Positions 7,884 to 15,589 of a stretch of 64,000 bases of DNA are shown in pieces. The DNA is from Lacticaseibacillus rhamnosus (lineage in GTDB: Bacteria; Bacillota; Bacilli; Lactobacillales; Lactobacillaceae). The translations under genes and the position numbers were made by a program. The stretch's first letter is position 1. Every line of letters starts with the position of its first letter. Under the pieces are notes generated by a model. That model worked only from the letters and a program-made list of their open reading frames with translations, had not been told where the DNA came from and did not search any database. The stretch spans positions 372,001-436,000 of the forward strand of contig NZ_LR134331.1 in the NCBI RefSeq assembly GCF_900636965.1. Reading direction: 5' to 3'.

Positions 7884-8825
7884 ATGCCTAATCATGTTGT
7901 CGTTATTGGCAGTATCAATGTGGATGCTATCTTGCACATTCAACGACTGCCACAGCCGGGGGAAACAATTCAAATGGATGCTTTTTCTAAAGCTGCCGGT
8001 GGTAAGGGGGCCAATCAAGCGGTTGCGGCGGCGCGATCTGGCGCTAAGACCAGTTTCATCGGGCGCGTCGGGAATGATGCCAACGCTGCTTTCATGCGCG
8101 GCGAATTGGTGAAAAATCAAATTGATACCCAATATGTTGCAACCACCGCAGACACGGAAACCGGACAGGCATATATTCTGCTCCAAGCATCGGGCCAAAA
8201 CTCGATCATCATTCAACATGGCGCCAACTTTGAACTGACGCCAGCGGATGTGCAGCGGGCGACTGGCTTGATTCAATCGGCTGACTTTGTGGTTGCTGAA
8301 CTGGAAACGCCGGTAGCCGCCACAGCCGAAGCATTCAAAATCGCCAAAGCTGCGGATAAAGTAACCATCTTAAACCCCGCACCGGCGCAAAAAGATCTGC
8401 CAGAAGCGCTGCTGAAAAATGTTGATCTAATCGCACCTAACGAGACTGAAAGCGAATTGATCACCGGCATTCCGGTTACCGATGAAGCCAGCATGCGCCA
8501 GTCCGCCGCGTATTATCATCAACTCGGCATCCGCGGGGTGGTCATCACCCTCGGCTCGAAAGGTTCTTTCATTTCGCTAAATGGTCAGGCAACCCTCGTC
8601 CCGGCCTTCAAGGTCAAAGCCGTAGATACCACGGCAGCAGGGGATACCTTTATCGGTGCTTTAGTCAGCAACCTTCAGCCCGATCTCGGCAATATTGTCG
8701 ATGCCGCAACTTACGCCAGCATGGCCAGCTCGTTTACTGTCCAGAAGCTCGGCGCATTCCCGTCGATTCCGATGGGGGATGAGGTGCGTGCGGGGTTGGC
8801 AAAGGTTAAAATGGGTCCTGCGTAA
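7884..8825 (+). CDS. rbsK: Ribokinase RbsK
   Basis: PfkB-family sugar kinase of 313 residues. It has the N-terminal GSINVD, the substrate-binding GGKGANQAVAAAR (39-51), NPAPA, APNETE, and the C-terminal ATP/anion-hole motif DTTAAGDTF with the catalytic Asp near 254. It makes ribose 5-phosphate for the pentose phosphate or phosphoketolase route. It is the last gene of the rbs operon and is followed by a strong terminator at 8859-8904. A short divergent copy of its codons 213-231 occurs at 9249-9305. Confidence 0.93.
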   Translation: MPNHVVVIGSINVDAILHIQRLPQPGETIQMDAFSKAAGGKGANQAVAAARSGAKTSFIGRVGNDANAAFMRGELVKNQIDTQYVATTADTETGQAYILLQASGQNSIIIQHGANFELTPADVQRATGLIQSADFVVAELETPVAATAEAFKIAKAADKVTILNPAPAQKDLPEALLKNVDLIAPNETESELITGIPVTDEASMRQSAAYYHQLGIRGVVITLGSKGSFISLNGQATLVPAFKVKAVDTTAAGDTFIGALVSNLQPDLGNIVDAATYASMASSFTVQKLGAFPSIPMGDEVRAGLAKVKMGPA

Positions 8826-8858
8826 GGTTAATCGTGTCCGAAGAAGATCAGTTAGACT

Positions 8859-8904
8859 AAAATCGCGTCAACTTCTCAGAAAATGGGAGGTCGACGCGAT
8901 TTTT
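8859..8904. terminator. Terminator at the end of the rbs operon
   Basis: An 11-bp perfect stem AAAATCGCGTC/GACGCGATTTT (8859-8869 with 8893-8903) is followed by T on the plus strand and matched by an A-run for the minus strand. It can serve rbsK and the convergent gene at 8930-9232. Confidence 0.85.
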
Positions 8905-8929
8905 AAGGTTGGCATTAGCGGCCTATCAA

Positions 8930-9232
8930 TTAAACTATCGAGACCCTTACTTGCTTGCCTAAAGCATTTGCGATTTTGGTTAGCGTTTCGATGCTTGTAT
9001 TGCTTCCTCGTTCGATACGCGCAATCGTTGTCTTAGGAACGCCTGATTTGTTTGCAAGTTCCTGTTGGCTCAATCCCGCATTTTGCCTTGCCTCTAGAAC
9101 AGCATAGGCGCTTGCCAGCTTGGCTTTTTCAGATTCGGCTAGCTTCCTGTAGCTGGAGTCTTGCATCATCTCGGCGAAGAAGGCATCCATATCCGTTGAC
9201 GTTGTTTCAGTAAATTTCTTTATGTTCTTCAA
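8930..9232 (-). CDS. XRE/HigA-like antitoxin-type regulator
   Basis: A 100-residue protein with a C-terminal helix-turn-helix (GLSQQELANKSGVPKTTIARIER, about residues 53-76) and an N-terminal region rich in charged residues (FFAEMMQDSSYRKLAESEK), as in HigA/RelB-type antitoxins of the XRE family. The TTG start has a GGGAGAG site. Such genes normally sit directly after a RelE/HigB toxin gene. Here the place of the toxin is taken by a short open frame that runs through an antisense ribokinase remnant (9247-9357). It is therefore probably an orphan antitoxin or a stand-alone regulator. Base composition of this patch is lower in GC than the rbs operon. Confidence 0.65.
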   Translation of the reverse strand: MKNIKKFTETTSTDMDAFFAEMMQDSSYRKLAESEKAKLASAYAVLEARQNAGLSQQELANKSGVPKTTIARIERGSNTSIETLTKIANALGKQVRVSIV

Positions 9233-9246
9233 GATTTTTTCTCTCC

Positions 9247-9357
9247 CTAACTCGGCATCCGCGGGCTGGTCATCACGCTTGGTTCGAAGGGTTCCTTCAT
9301 TTCGGTGGGTATAGTAGTGTTTGTAACGGTTACTGAATCACGTTTAAAGGTAAACAC
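9247..9357 (-). other. Short chimeric open frame upstream of the antitoxin-like gene
   Basis: A GTG at 9355-9357 with a very good AGGAGAAGG site opens a 36-codon frame on the minus strand that ends at 9247, inside the ribosome binding region of the next gene. The first 17 codons are of unknown origin. The rest is antisense to the ribokinase remnant, so the frame looks like the 5' stub of a lost gene, possibly the toxin. A promoter-like TTGACT with CTAATA 17 bases later lies just upstream. A functional product is unlikely. Confidence 0.35.
9249..9305 (+). pseudogene. 57-bp remnant of a second ribokinase gene
   Basis: This stretch matches 8521-8577 inside rbsK with about 50 of 56 positions identical. 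Read in the rbsK frame it gives LGIRGLVITLGSKGSFIS against LGIRGVVITLGSKGSFIS in RbsK. Nearly all base changes are third-position or conservative, so the source was a functional, diverged ribokinase gene and not a recent copy of this rbsK. Both ends are cut abruptly. It marks a recombination or deletion junction. Confidence 0.8.
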
Positions 9358-9396
9358 AAACCTTCTCCTAATTTCTATTAGAACATTGCGTTTTAG

Positions 9397-10083
9397 TCAG
9401 TCAATCTGTTTAAAAAAACTGCAAAAGACCTTCTTCCAATTTCGTAATGCAAAAATCATAATTACACAAATAATTCCAGCAAGGAAGCCGGAAAGATGTG
9501 CAATTTGTACAAATTTTTGCGCGTCTGTCGCATTCTGTTTCGGCAATATTCCTAATATAAGAGTAAAGAATGCCACCGTTAAAATAGCCTTCGTAATTAA
9601 AGAAAAATCAGGTTTCTTTATTAAAAAAGCAAACACGGACATTGGGAACAAAGCATAAACTGATATAGACGCACCATAGAACAGACAAATGTATATGCTT
9701 ATTCCTAAGGCTGACTGAATATACCCGCCAAACCCAAAGCAGAAAATAAGGGCTCCAATCCAACCAGAAGTAAAGAATCCAATCACAAGCGCGACACTTC
9801 CAATTTTCCATTCTATGAAGGGGCCTAGAACAACCGTTGGGAGAAGATTCCACATTAAATGATTCCATTCAAAGTGATATAGCGGACCAGTTATTATATA
9901 GGAAAATTCACCTCTTAAAACTGAAGGTATATTTCCCACAAAGTTGGATGCAGGAACCATAAACGTATTGGTTAAAATTGAAAACAAAAAGTAGCAAGAA
10001 ACTAATATACAACAGATGACGGAGGTGCCCTTAGCTGCTAAACCTATTGATAAAAGATTCGATCTTTTCAAGTTCTGTATCAT
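9397..10083 (-). CDS. Rhomboid-family intramembrane serine protease
   Basis: A 228-residue membrane protein with about six hydrophobic segments. Rhomboid features can be aligned: HFEWNHLMWNLLP (residues 70-82) matches the HxxxxHLxxN motif of TM2, GPFIEWKIG follows it, GIS at 127-129 gives the candidate nucleophile Ser129, the motif GISIYICLFYGA replaces the usual GxSGxxxGLxGA, and HLSGFLAG gives His196 as the general base. The Gly after the serine is replaced by Ile, so activity is likely but not certain. The ATG start has an AGAGG site. It lies downstream of a double-glycine peptide gene in the same direction, separated by a terminator. The GC content is clearly lower than that of the rbs genes. 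Confidence 0.75.
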   Translation of the reverse strand: MIQNLKRSNLLSIGLAAKGTSVICCILVSCYFLFSILTNTFMVPASNFVGNIPSVLRGEFSYIITGPLYHFEWNHLMWNLLPTVVLGPFIEWKIGSVALVIGFFTSGWIGALIFCFGFGGYIQSALGISIYICLFYGASISVYALFPMSVFAFLIKKPDFSLITKAILTVAFFTLILGILPKQNATDAQKFVQIAHLSGFLAGIICVIMIFALRNWKKVFCSFFKQID

Positions 10084-10137
10084 GGATATCTAACCTCTTT
10101 CTTTCGAGTCGGATTCATGTCTACAAATATAAGTATT

Positions 10138-10168
10138 CAAAAAGGCGGACTTGATCTGTTCCGCCTTC
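10138..10168 (-). terminator. Terminator after the double-glycine peptide gene
   Basis: An 8-bp stem AAGGCGGA/TCCGCCTT (10142-10149 with 10160-10167) is followed on the minus strand by a T-run (A-run at 10139-10143). It separates the peptide transcript from the rhomboid gene, with possible read-through. Confidence 0.75.
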
Positions 10169-10219
10169 TTTGTTACCTATAGGCCTAGTTTTGTTTGATC
10201 ATAACTCTCCAATCAAAAA

Positions 10220-10447
10220 CTAGTTTCTTGCCCAATGCCGGCCAGCATTACGGTATTGATTTGAAGATCCGTAATATGGCGAACCATTTGGGCCCGGAAG
10301 GTCTGCAGGAGTAAAAATGTTTCTACCAATAGGCAAAGCACCACCACCACCACTGTTGGGTATGTGATCGCCACCAATTGTGGTCTGAAGAGTCTCATCT
10401 GAGATCGTAGTGATGCTTTCGAACTTAATCATATTAACGTTATTCAT
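10220..10447 (-). CDS. Double-glycine leader peptide (bacteriocin-like precursor)
   Basis: The preferred ATG (10447) follows GGAGG with 6-base spacing and gives 75 residues. Residues 1-26 look like a double-glycine leader: ITTISDETLQTTIGG, with the hydrophobic/acidic pattern and GG at 25-26 used by C39-peptidase ABC exporters. The predicted mature part (49 residues) begins DHIPNSGGGG and is rich in Gly, Pro, Asn, Arg and Tyr. It has no cysteine and no clear hydrophobic helix, so it does not look like a usual pediocin-type or two-peptide bacteriocin. No C39 exporter or known immunity gene is in the window. It has its own promoter and terminator. Confidence 0.65.
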   Translation of the reverse strand: MNNVNMIKFESITTISDETLQTTIGGDHIPNSGGGGALPIGRNIFTPADLPGPNGSPYYGSSNQYRNAGRHWARN

Positions 10448-10509
10448 GTTATTCCTCCATGCTTGCGACAATAGTGACATTACGATGTTAAACTCATGAG
10501 TGTAGCGTT

Positions 10510-10538
10510 AATATATCGCAACAAAGTCAAGTGGTCAA
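10510..10538 (-). promoter_or_regulatory. Promoter of the double-glycine peptide gene
   Basis: On the minus strand, TTGACC (10533-10538) and TATATT (10510-10515) are separated by exactly 17 bases, which puts the start about 55 bases before the ATG. The rest of 10448-10811 is AT-rich, and nothing else is supported there. Confidence 0.65.
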
Positions 10539-10811
10539 GAAAAAATCAATTTTCTGTAGTAAAACGCTTAGTAAGTATTAAAAACACAATAAATTAACAT
10601 TATATATAATTGTTTTAGGCCAAAAAAGAAAATATAAACTTTTGACGATGCCATATGGATTGCTAGGAAAGTAAAGCGTGGTCATAGACACACAAAAACC
10701 CTTATGTGGAAAATCGAGCCATATTGGCTTTTAGATAAATTGACTGAACGGGCAATTCCCACCAAGATGTTCTTGAATATTTGAATTGTTGTCCTTCGCT
10801 TATGTTCTATA

Positions 10812-11009
10812 TCAATTAGAAGTTAAAAAATTCTGTTTGATTGGATGGACGATTGGTAATTTGTATTTATGAGTCATCCCATAGATTGGCGTTTGTTCAT
10901 ATAACGTTTGGTTTAAATCTCCACGATACGGAATGATATTTCCGCTCCTGGCTTTGGTGAGAGAATTTGAATCTAACTGTAAGACATTGTTTACCAGTTT
11001 TTCGAGCAT
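10812..11009 (-). CDS. Short secreted-peptide-like protein, unknown
   Basis: The ATG at 11009 has an AAGGAAG site with 7-base spacing and gives 65 residues. The first part, LVNNVLQLDSNSLTKARSGN, resembles in spacing the leader of the neighbouring double-glycine peptide, but the cleavage-site glycines are replaced by SG. The remainder has many Tyr, Pro and Asn residues and no cysteine or membrane segment. A promoter-like TTGTGC / TCTAAT pair with a 17-base spacer is present upstream. It may be a second peptide of the same system or a decayed one. No family was recognised. Confidence 0.45.
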   Translation of the reverse strand: MLEKLVNNVLQLDSNSLTKARSGNIIPYRGDLNQTLYEQTPIYGMTHKYKLPIVHPIKQNFLTSN

Positions 11010-11126
11010 TGAATGTCTTCCTTTCCGAAGGTGATTGTTTACGGGACTCACTAAATTAGAATGCACAACAGTAAATGGCACAAATCAATTTTCCACAACA
11101 CTTTAAGGAAAAAATAATCAAATACA

Positions 11127-11309
11127 TTAGTAATGATTAAACTCATTAAAAACCGTATGTAAGTACTGTACGCAGTGATCACTTTGGGTGTAATTAATTT
11201 GAACGCCTTGTCGATAGTTGAATACCCAGACATTAATCTTTAACAGATCAGGATCTTTAATGGATTGAGCGACTACATTTGTCCCGCGTGGCAACAGTTC
11301 ATTTCCCAT
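11127..11309 (-). CDS. Small hypothetical protein, possibly a gene fragment
   Basis: A 60-residue open frame with protein-like composition (INVWVFNYRQGVQINYTQSDHCVQYLHTVF). No convincing ribosome binding site precedes the ATG, so it may be the remains of a longer gene. No family recognised. Confidence 0.2.
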   Translation of the reverse strand: MGNELLPRGTNVVAQSIKDPDLLKINVWVFNYRQGVQINYTQSDHCVQYLHTVFNEFNHY

Positions 11310-11394
11310 ATATACAGCGATTACTTGACATGCTAAGCGTCATTGAGGTGTTTGGGTTTAGATTTTGTATCGAGGTACAAATGAGGTCATTATT

Positions 11395-11562
11395 ATGTGG
11401 ATCACTAAGCAACAACGAAAAGATGCAATCGACGGGTTAACATTCCTTTATCGGGTCGCAACGCGTGATCCAGTGGATGCGCAACGAAGGATTGAAAGAA
11501 TTATTCTTAGAAATGCAATCAAACCAAGTAGAGAGAATTTGACATTTGACTCCTTGGGTTGA
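11395..11562 (+). CDS. Small hypothetical protein
   Basis: The ATG at 11395 follows GAGG with 8-base spacing and gives 55 residues that are helical and basic (KQQRKDAIDGL, DAQRRIERIILRNAIK). The size and helical character recall small bacteriocin-immunity proteins, but no motif proves this. It lies next to the peptide genes and could belong to that patch. Confidence 0.3.
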   Translation: MWITKQQRKDAIDGLTFLYRVATRDPVDAQRRIERIILRNAIKPSRENLTFDSLG

Positions 11563-11747
11563 TACGCGGTGTGGAACCCGGATTACCTTGTGAGAAATTA
11601 TTATCAACTTCTGTTTGAAATTTGGCATTATGCAGAAAAAGTCAAAAAAGGTGAAACAGAATGATGTGCCAGCTGTCCCTATTCGGTGAGGTAGCTCTAT
11701 TATCAAGAAAATCCGTGTTCTTATTTATAGATCGCGCTAGCCGGGAG

Positions 11748-11786
11748 AAAAAAATAGCCGCTTCCCGGACAGGGGAGGCGGCTATT
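11748..11786 (-). terminator. Strong orphan terminator on the minus strand
   Basis: A 14-bp stem (11753-11766 with 11773-11786) is followed on the minus strand by seven T. The only minus-strand gene upstream is 12491-13306, about 700 bases away, so this may end a small RNA. The surrounding gap 11563-12117 has no supported gene. It contains a tandem 10-base repeat (atattagcga twice, 11861-11880) of unknown meaning. Confidence 0.6.
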
Positions 11787-12117
11787 GTGTTGTTATACTG
11801 ATTTCCTTAACCTAAACGAACTATATCACATTTGATCGTTTTAGTCATCTTTAAATTTAAATATTAGCGAATATTAGCGAGCCGGATTTAAAATTATTGT
11901 TGAAACTAGAGCTCTTGAAAGAACCGTTGATGATGAAATGTAATTTTGTTGAAACAAAAAAGAGAAAATCATTTGCGAGGAATTTATGTTGTTACAGAGG
12001 CAGACATGACCAAACCCAACTGCCGGCTGTAACTATGTTGAGTATAGGATAGCGAGTTACTAACCTTGCTTCGAGTAAAGTTGACAGGAATTGTTACTAG
12101 TTAAAAAGGTATGTGCT

Positions 12118-12324
12118 ATGAAATGGCTTAGACTTATAAGCATTAAAAGAGTATTGATATTTGGTGTTATTGCTGCCATTGGTTGCAAAGTAACAGAGCT
12201 AGCAACCCACATAGACCCAAATGTTGCCAGCTATATTTGGGTGCTAGGTCTCTTTATTACCTATAAGGTTGCAGACGACATCTCAATTAAAGTTACTGCA
12301 GGTAAAAAAGGGGTTAAATTATAG
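12118..12324 (+). CDS. Small membrane protein, unknown
   Basis: The ATG at 12118 follows AAAAAGG and gives 68 residues. An amphipathic basic start (MKWLRLISIKR) is followed by two hydrophobic segments (VLIFGVIAAIGCKVTE and YIWVLGLFITYKVAD) and a basic tail. The size and shape are like those of small immunity-type or stress membrane proteins, but no family was recognised. Confidence 0.4.
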   Translation: MKWLRLISIKRVLIFGVIAAIGCKVTELATHIDPNVASYIWVLGLFITYKVADDISIKVTAGKKGVKL

Positions 12325-12490
12325 TTGCTTGACAGTTTCCGATGGATGTAATCGGAATGATTAATATATTGCCGCTCGCGCTTAATCAAGTGCTGCATAA
12401 TCTTTAACAAGTGGCCATTAATTAAACTGACCAAGAATTGTCCAAGACTGGCAACCAGACATTAAGGTCACCTATATGAAGCACCAACTA

Positions 12491-13306
12491 TCATTCAGCA
12501 TATCCCATCTTTCGAAAATAGCTTTCAATGCTTGGCAACACCTCTGGCCGAAGTGGTGGGGCAATGAAGTATAGAGATGTTAAGATCCTTTTCCAAGCGG
12601 ACAGTCGATAATAGGCGCTTAAGTTTGATGGATTCTGATCATAGTCTGCCCAGCGTTGTTGATCAGTTTCTGCGAGAACACTTGATATTTGCTTTAACTG
12701 AACTTGGGAACTGCGGCTGGCAGTTTGAATGATTGTAGCAAGACGTTCTTCTTCATCATCGAGGAAGGGCGTTTTTTGCCGGCTTAAAATGTTGGGAATA
12801 ATCGCTAAGGCCTGTTTGATTTGGGCGGGGGTTACTTTTGGGTGTGCGATTGCAGCACTTACTAAGTCACTACCATGTGCAACGGCATGTGCCCAGCCTT
12901 TTTCAGGAATAAAGCCACGCCAGTCCTGTTCCAAACGAAGGTAGTTGACGGCCCAATTTAACCACGTATTCCGTTGCCTGGTCGTTAAAAAAGGTTCACG
13001 AGCATCTGCGTCCAGAAAGAGAGCGCCTAATAAAGCCGTGAATGTGCGCGTAAAGACTTTATCACTCTGCGGATTATCGATGCCATCAAATAATTGCGCT
13101 CTTTGAGTTGCCACATCGGCTAATAGCTTCCTTTGATCTTTTCTAAAACCCGGTGTTTGGAAGCCACGCGCGAACAAACTATAAACAAGTTGATCGCGAA
13201 TCTTACTTTTGGGGTCACCAACATGGTCTAGTAGCCAAATACATTGGTTATCCGTGAAGTGCAATGGATCTTTTGCTAGGCTCAGGGTGACAAGTTCTTG
13301 GTACAT
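12491..13306 (-). CDS. DUF2785 family protein
   Basis: A 271-residue cytoplasmic, largely helical protein with the family-like segment GWAHAVAHGSDLVSAAIAHP in the middle and a C-terminal WKRILTSLYFIAPPLRPEVL. Function of DUF2785 proteins is not established. The frame opens at 13315, but that ATG touches the GGAG site. The ATG at 13306 has the proper 9-base spacing and is preferred. It stands alone, in the same direction as but about 150 bases upstream of the terminator that follows the penicillin-binding protein gene region. Confidence 0.7.
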   Translation of the reverse strand: MYQELVTLSLAKDPLHFTDNQCIWLLDHVGDPKSKIRDQLVYSLFARGFQTPGFRKDQRKLLADVATQRAQLFDGIDNPQSDKVFTRTFTALLGALFLDADAREPFLTTRQRNTWLNWAVNYLRLEQDWRGFIPEKGWAHAVAHGSDLVSAAIAHPKVTPAQIKQALAIIPNILSRQKTPFLDDEEERLATIIQTASRSSQVQLKQISSVLAETDQQRWADYDQNPSNLSAYYRLSAWKRILTSLYFIAPPLRPEVLPSIESYFRKMGYAE

Positions 13307-13391
13307 GAAGGTCATCTCCTTTTCGAGGGTGGGTCTTTCTCAACACGAACTTTCTTGTCATGCAAAAAATGATTAAGCAGGGTGATGGTTC

Positions 13392-13435
13392 AAAAAATAC
13401 GTCAATTTCACCGGAATATGTGAGATTGGCGTATC
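13392..13435 (-). terminator. Terminator after the penicillin-binding protein gene
   Basis: On the minus strand, an imperfect stem pairs ATACGCCAATCTCAC with GTGAAATTGACGTAT, followed by six T (A-run 13392-13397 on the plus strand). Confidence 0.8.
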
Positions 13436-13454
13436 TTCGAAAGTGACCATTAAT

Positions 13455-15443
13455 TTAGTACAAACTAGCCACAAAAGGCTTCATTGCCGTCACGACATCC
13501 CCGCTGCCGGTGCCTTCGATGAGGGCGACGGTGAGGTAGGTATTCTTGTCGGCATCCATGGCGACTAAGAAACCATTTTCCTTGCCGTCTGTGTCCTGTT
13601 TCTGCTTGAGTTCGGCCGTGCCGGTTTTGGCGGCGATGGTGTGGCCGTCGATGGCGAGGTCATGGGCGGTACCGGCTTGATCGGAGACAACGTGGGTCAA
13701 GGCGGTTTTGACCGTTTTGGCGGCATTGCTTTGGAGCACGCTGGTACGTTTTCCTTTTGCAGCTTGAATCAAGGTTGGCTGTTGCATGGTGCCGTCATTG
13801 GCGATGGCACTGTACATCGCCGCCTGTTCAATTGGCGATAGTAGCAGTTGCCCTTGACCATAAGCGGTGTCGGCCAAAAGCGTTTCGGAGGCGAGCTTGC
13901 CATTGTTGGAGATTTGGGCTTTTTTCATGGTTAAAGGTAAGTTGGCTTGCGTTTTGAAAAGTGGCTCCAGACCTTTGAGGTAAGCAGAGGCGCCCATTTT
14001 CAGTGCTACTTGAGCAAACCAGATGTTGTCGGAGTTAACCAAGGCCTGGGTCATGTTTTCCGGGCCGGCGTCAACGGTGCGGGTTACTTTGTAGTCGCCC
14101 CACGAACTATCTTTTTGCCATTTGAGACCGGAGATAGATTTGGTTGTGTCAGGGGTGATGGTTTTGTTTTGCAGGGCAATCGCAGCCGTTAGCATTTTAA
14201 AAGTGGAACCCGGTGCGTACCGTTGGGTGAACCGGCTGAGGAATGGTAGCTCGGTGTTGTTGGCGTATTTGTCATAGTTGGTTTGACTGATGCCGTTCAC
14301 GAAGGCATTGGGATCGTAGCTGGGGGAACTCGCTAAGGTTAAAAGTTCGCCGTTGGTTGGATCCATGGTGACCACACTGCCGCTTTTGCCTGCTAGTTGG
14401 GTATAGGCGGTTTTTTGCTTGGTGGCGTCAATCGTCAGTTTCAGGTTCTTACCGGCAACTGCCTTGGTGTCTAGCAGGGGGTGGCTGTTGCTGCCGTTGC
14501 GAATTGCGATCGTGCCGCCATCCGTACCGCGCAAGTAATGGTCATAAATTTGTTCCAAACCGGCTTTACCGATTTTGCTGTTGGCGGTCAGTGACGGATG
14601 CTTTTTAAGGTCATCGGCGGTTGCCGTCCCAACGTATCCCACGAGTTGAGCAGCGGCCTCGCCTAGCGGATAAGTACGTGAGCCGATTGTTTGGTAAGCT
14701 GCCCCGGTTAATGCAGGGGAATCGGTGACGATTTTGACCGGTACAAACGTATCATCAGTGACCCAGGACTGCTTGAGGAGCGTTTCAAGACTTGAGGTTT
14801 TCACATCCCAGGCAGTCGCAATTTTTGCTAGATTAGCGGTCCGTTCATCGCCGGAGCCCAGCTTGCCAGGAACCAGGCCGGCTTGGGTGACATTGCCGTT
14901 GGTGGCGAGTGCCTGGCCATTACGATCGAGAATTTTCCCGCGCGTGGCAGCTGTCAAACTAATCTGAACCGTGTCCTTGCCATCCATTTGTGGAAACAGC
15001 AGGCTTGGCGTCCAGCGAATGCGCCAGTTGTCGCCGACTTTAACGATCGGCGCGGTGTAATGCTGTGCCGGGAGCTTGCCGATTTTGGTGTTCATGTTGG
15101 CGGTAAAAGTGAGTTGATAGGTACCGTCTTTAGAATTGGTTGTTTTCAGATCCGTGATTTTAATGTTGCTAGCGCCGATCCGGTCGAAAACGGCCTGATT
15201 GCGCTCAGCCAGAGTTTTGGCGGTATACTGCCAGCCCGGACCTTTGAGGTGGCTAGTGTCGACTTGTTTAACGGCTTTTTCATATTGACGGTTGGCAAAA
15301 GCTTTCGTGTAGGCTTGAGCCGTGGCCTTAACCTGGTCGCCTTCAGCCTTGCCTTGGTACCAGCGAAAGGCACCGAAGCCACCCACAATGACGACAATTG
15401 CTGCGACCACACTAATCAAGATGGTGCGCGTCGATTTCTTCAT
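13455..15443 (-). CDS. Class B penicillin-binding protein (PBP2a/PBP3-like transpeptidase)
   Basis: A 662-residue cell-wall transpeptidase with a short cytoplasmic start and one membrane anchor (about residues 8-27). An NTF2-like MecA_N domain follows (about 35-150), then a PBP dimerisation domain, and a transpeptidase domain with all three motifs: STFK 413-416 (nucleophile Ser413), SDN 471-473 and KTG 606-608. It cross-links peptidoglycan on the outer face of the membrane. The family (PbpA/Pbp3, Enterococcus Pbp5-like) often has low affinity for beta-lactams; that is family knowledge and is not shown here. It is a single gene with its own terminator. Confidence 0.9.
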   Translation of the reverse strand: MKKSTRTILISVVAAIVVIVGGFGAFRWYQGKAEGDQVKATAQAYTKAFANRQYEKAVKQVDTSHLKGPGWQYTAKTLAERNQAVFDRIGASNIKITDLKTTNSKDGTYQLTFTANMNTKIGKLPAQHYTAPIVKVGDNWRIRWTPSLLFPQMDGKDTVQISLTAATRGKILDRNGQALATNGNVTQAGLVPGKLGSGDERTANLAKIATAWDVKTSSLETLLKQSWVTDDTFVPVKIVTDSPALTGAAYQTIGSRTYPLGEAAAQLVGYVGTATADDLKKHPSLTANSKIGKAGLEQIYDHYLRGTDGGTIAIRNGSNSHPLLDTKAVAGKNLKLTIDATKQKTAYTQLAGKSGSVVTMDPTNGELLTLASSPSYDPNAFVNGISQTNYDKYANNTELPFLSRFTQRYAPGSTFKMLTAAIALQNKTITPDTTKSISGLKWQKDSSWGDYKVTRTVDAGPENMTQALVNSDNIWFAQVALKMGASAYLKGLEPLFKTQANLPLTMKKAQISNNGKLASETLLADTAYGQGQLLLSPIEQAAMYSAIANDGTMQQPTLIQAAKGKRTSVLQSNAAKTVKTALTHVVSDQAGTAHDLAIDGHTIAAKTGTAELKQKQDTDGKENGFLVAMDADKNTYLTVALIEGTGSGDVVTAMKPFVASLY

Positions 15444-15589
15444 GTCTGTTCCCCATTTCTAGTTTTTACGCTTCTCCATGTATAACGCCATTCTACGCTT
15501 CTGGGGGAAGGGAAGAAACCGGGGGAATTTTGCAATGATTACAGCCTTTGTAGAATTGCTTTAGACGTACTCAACGCTAATCAACCACA

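Noticed and set aside
9305-9658. A 117-codon open frame on the plus strand
   Set aside because: It is antisense to the rhomboid gene and lacks a ribosome binding site.
11437-11706. An 89-codon minus-strand frame near the small peptides
   Set aside because: It is antisense to the 55-codon plus frame and has no ribosome binding site. Neither is strong, but this one is weaker.
14883-15485. A 200-codon open frame on the plus strand
   Set aside because: It is antisense to the N-terminal half of the penicillin-binding protein, has no ribosome binding site and no protein-like motif.
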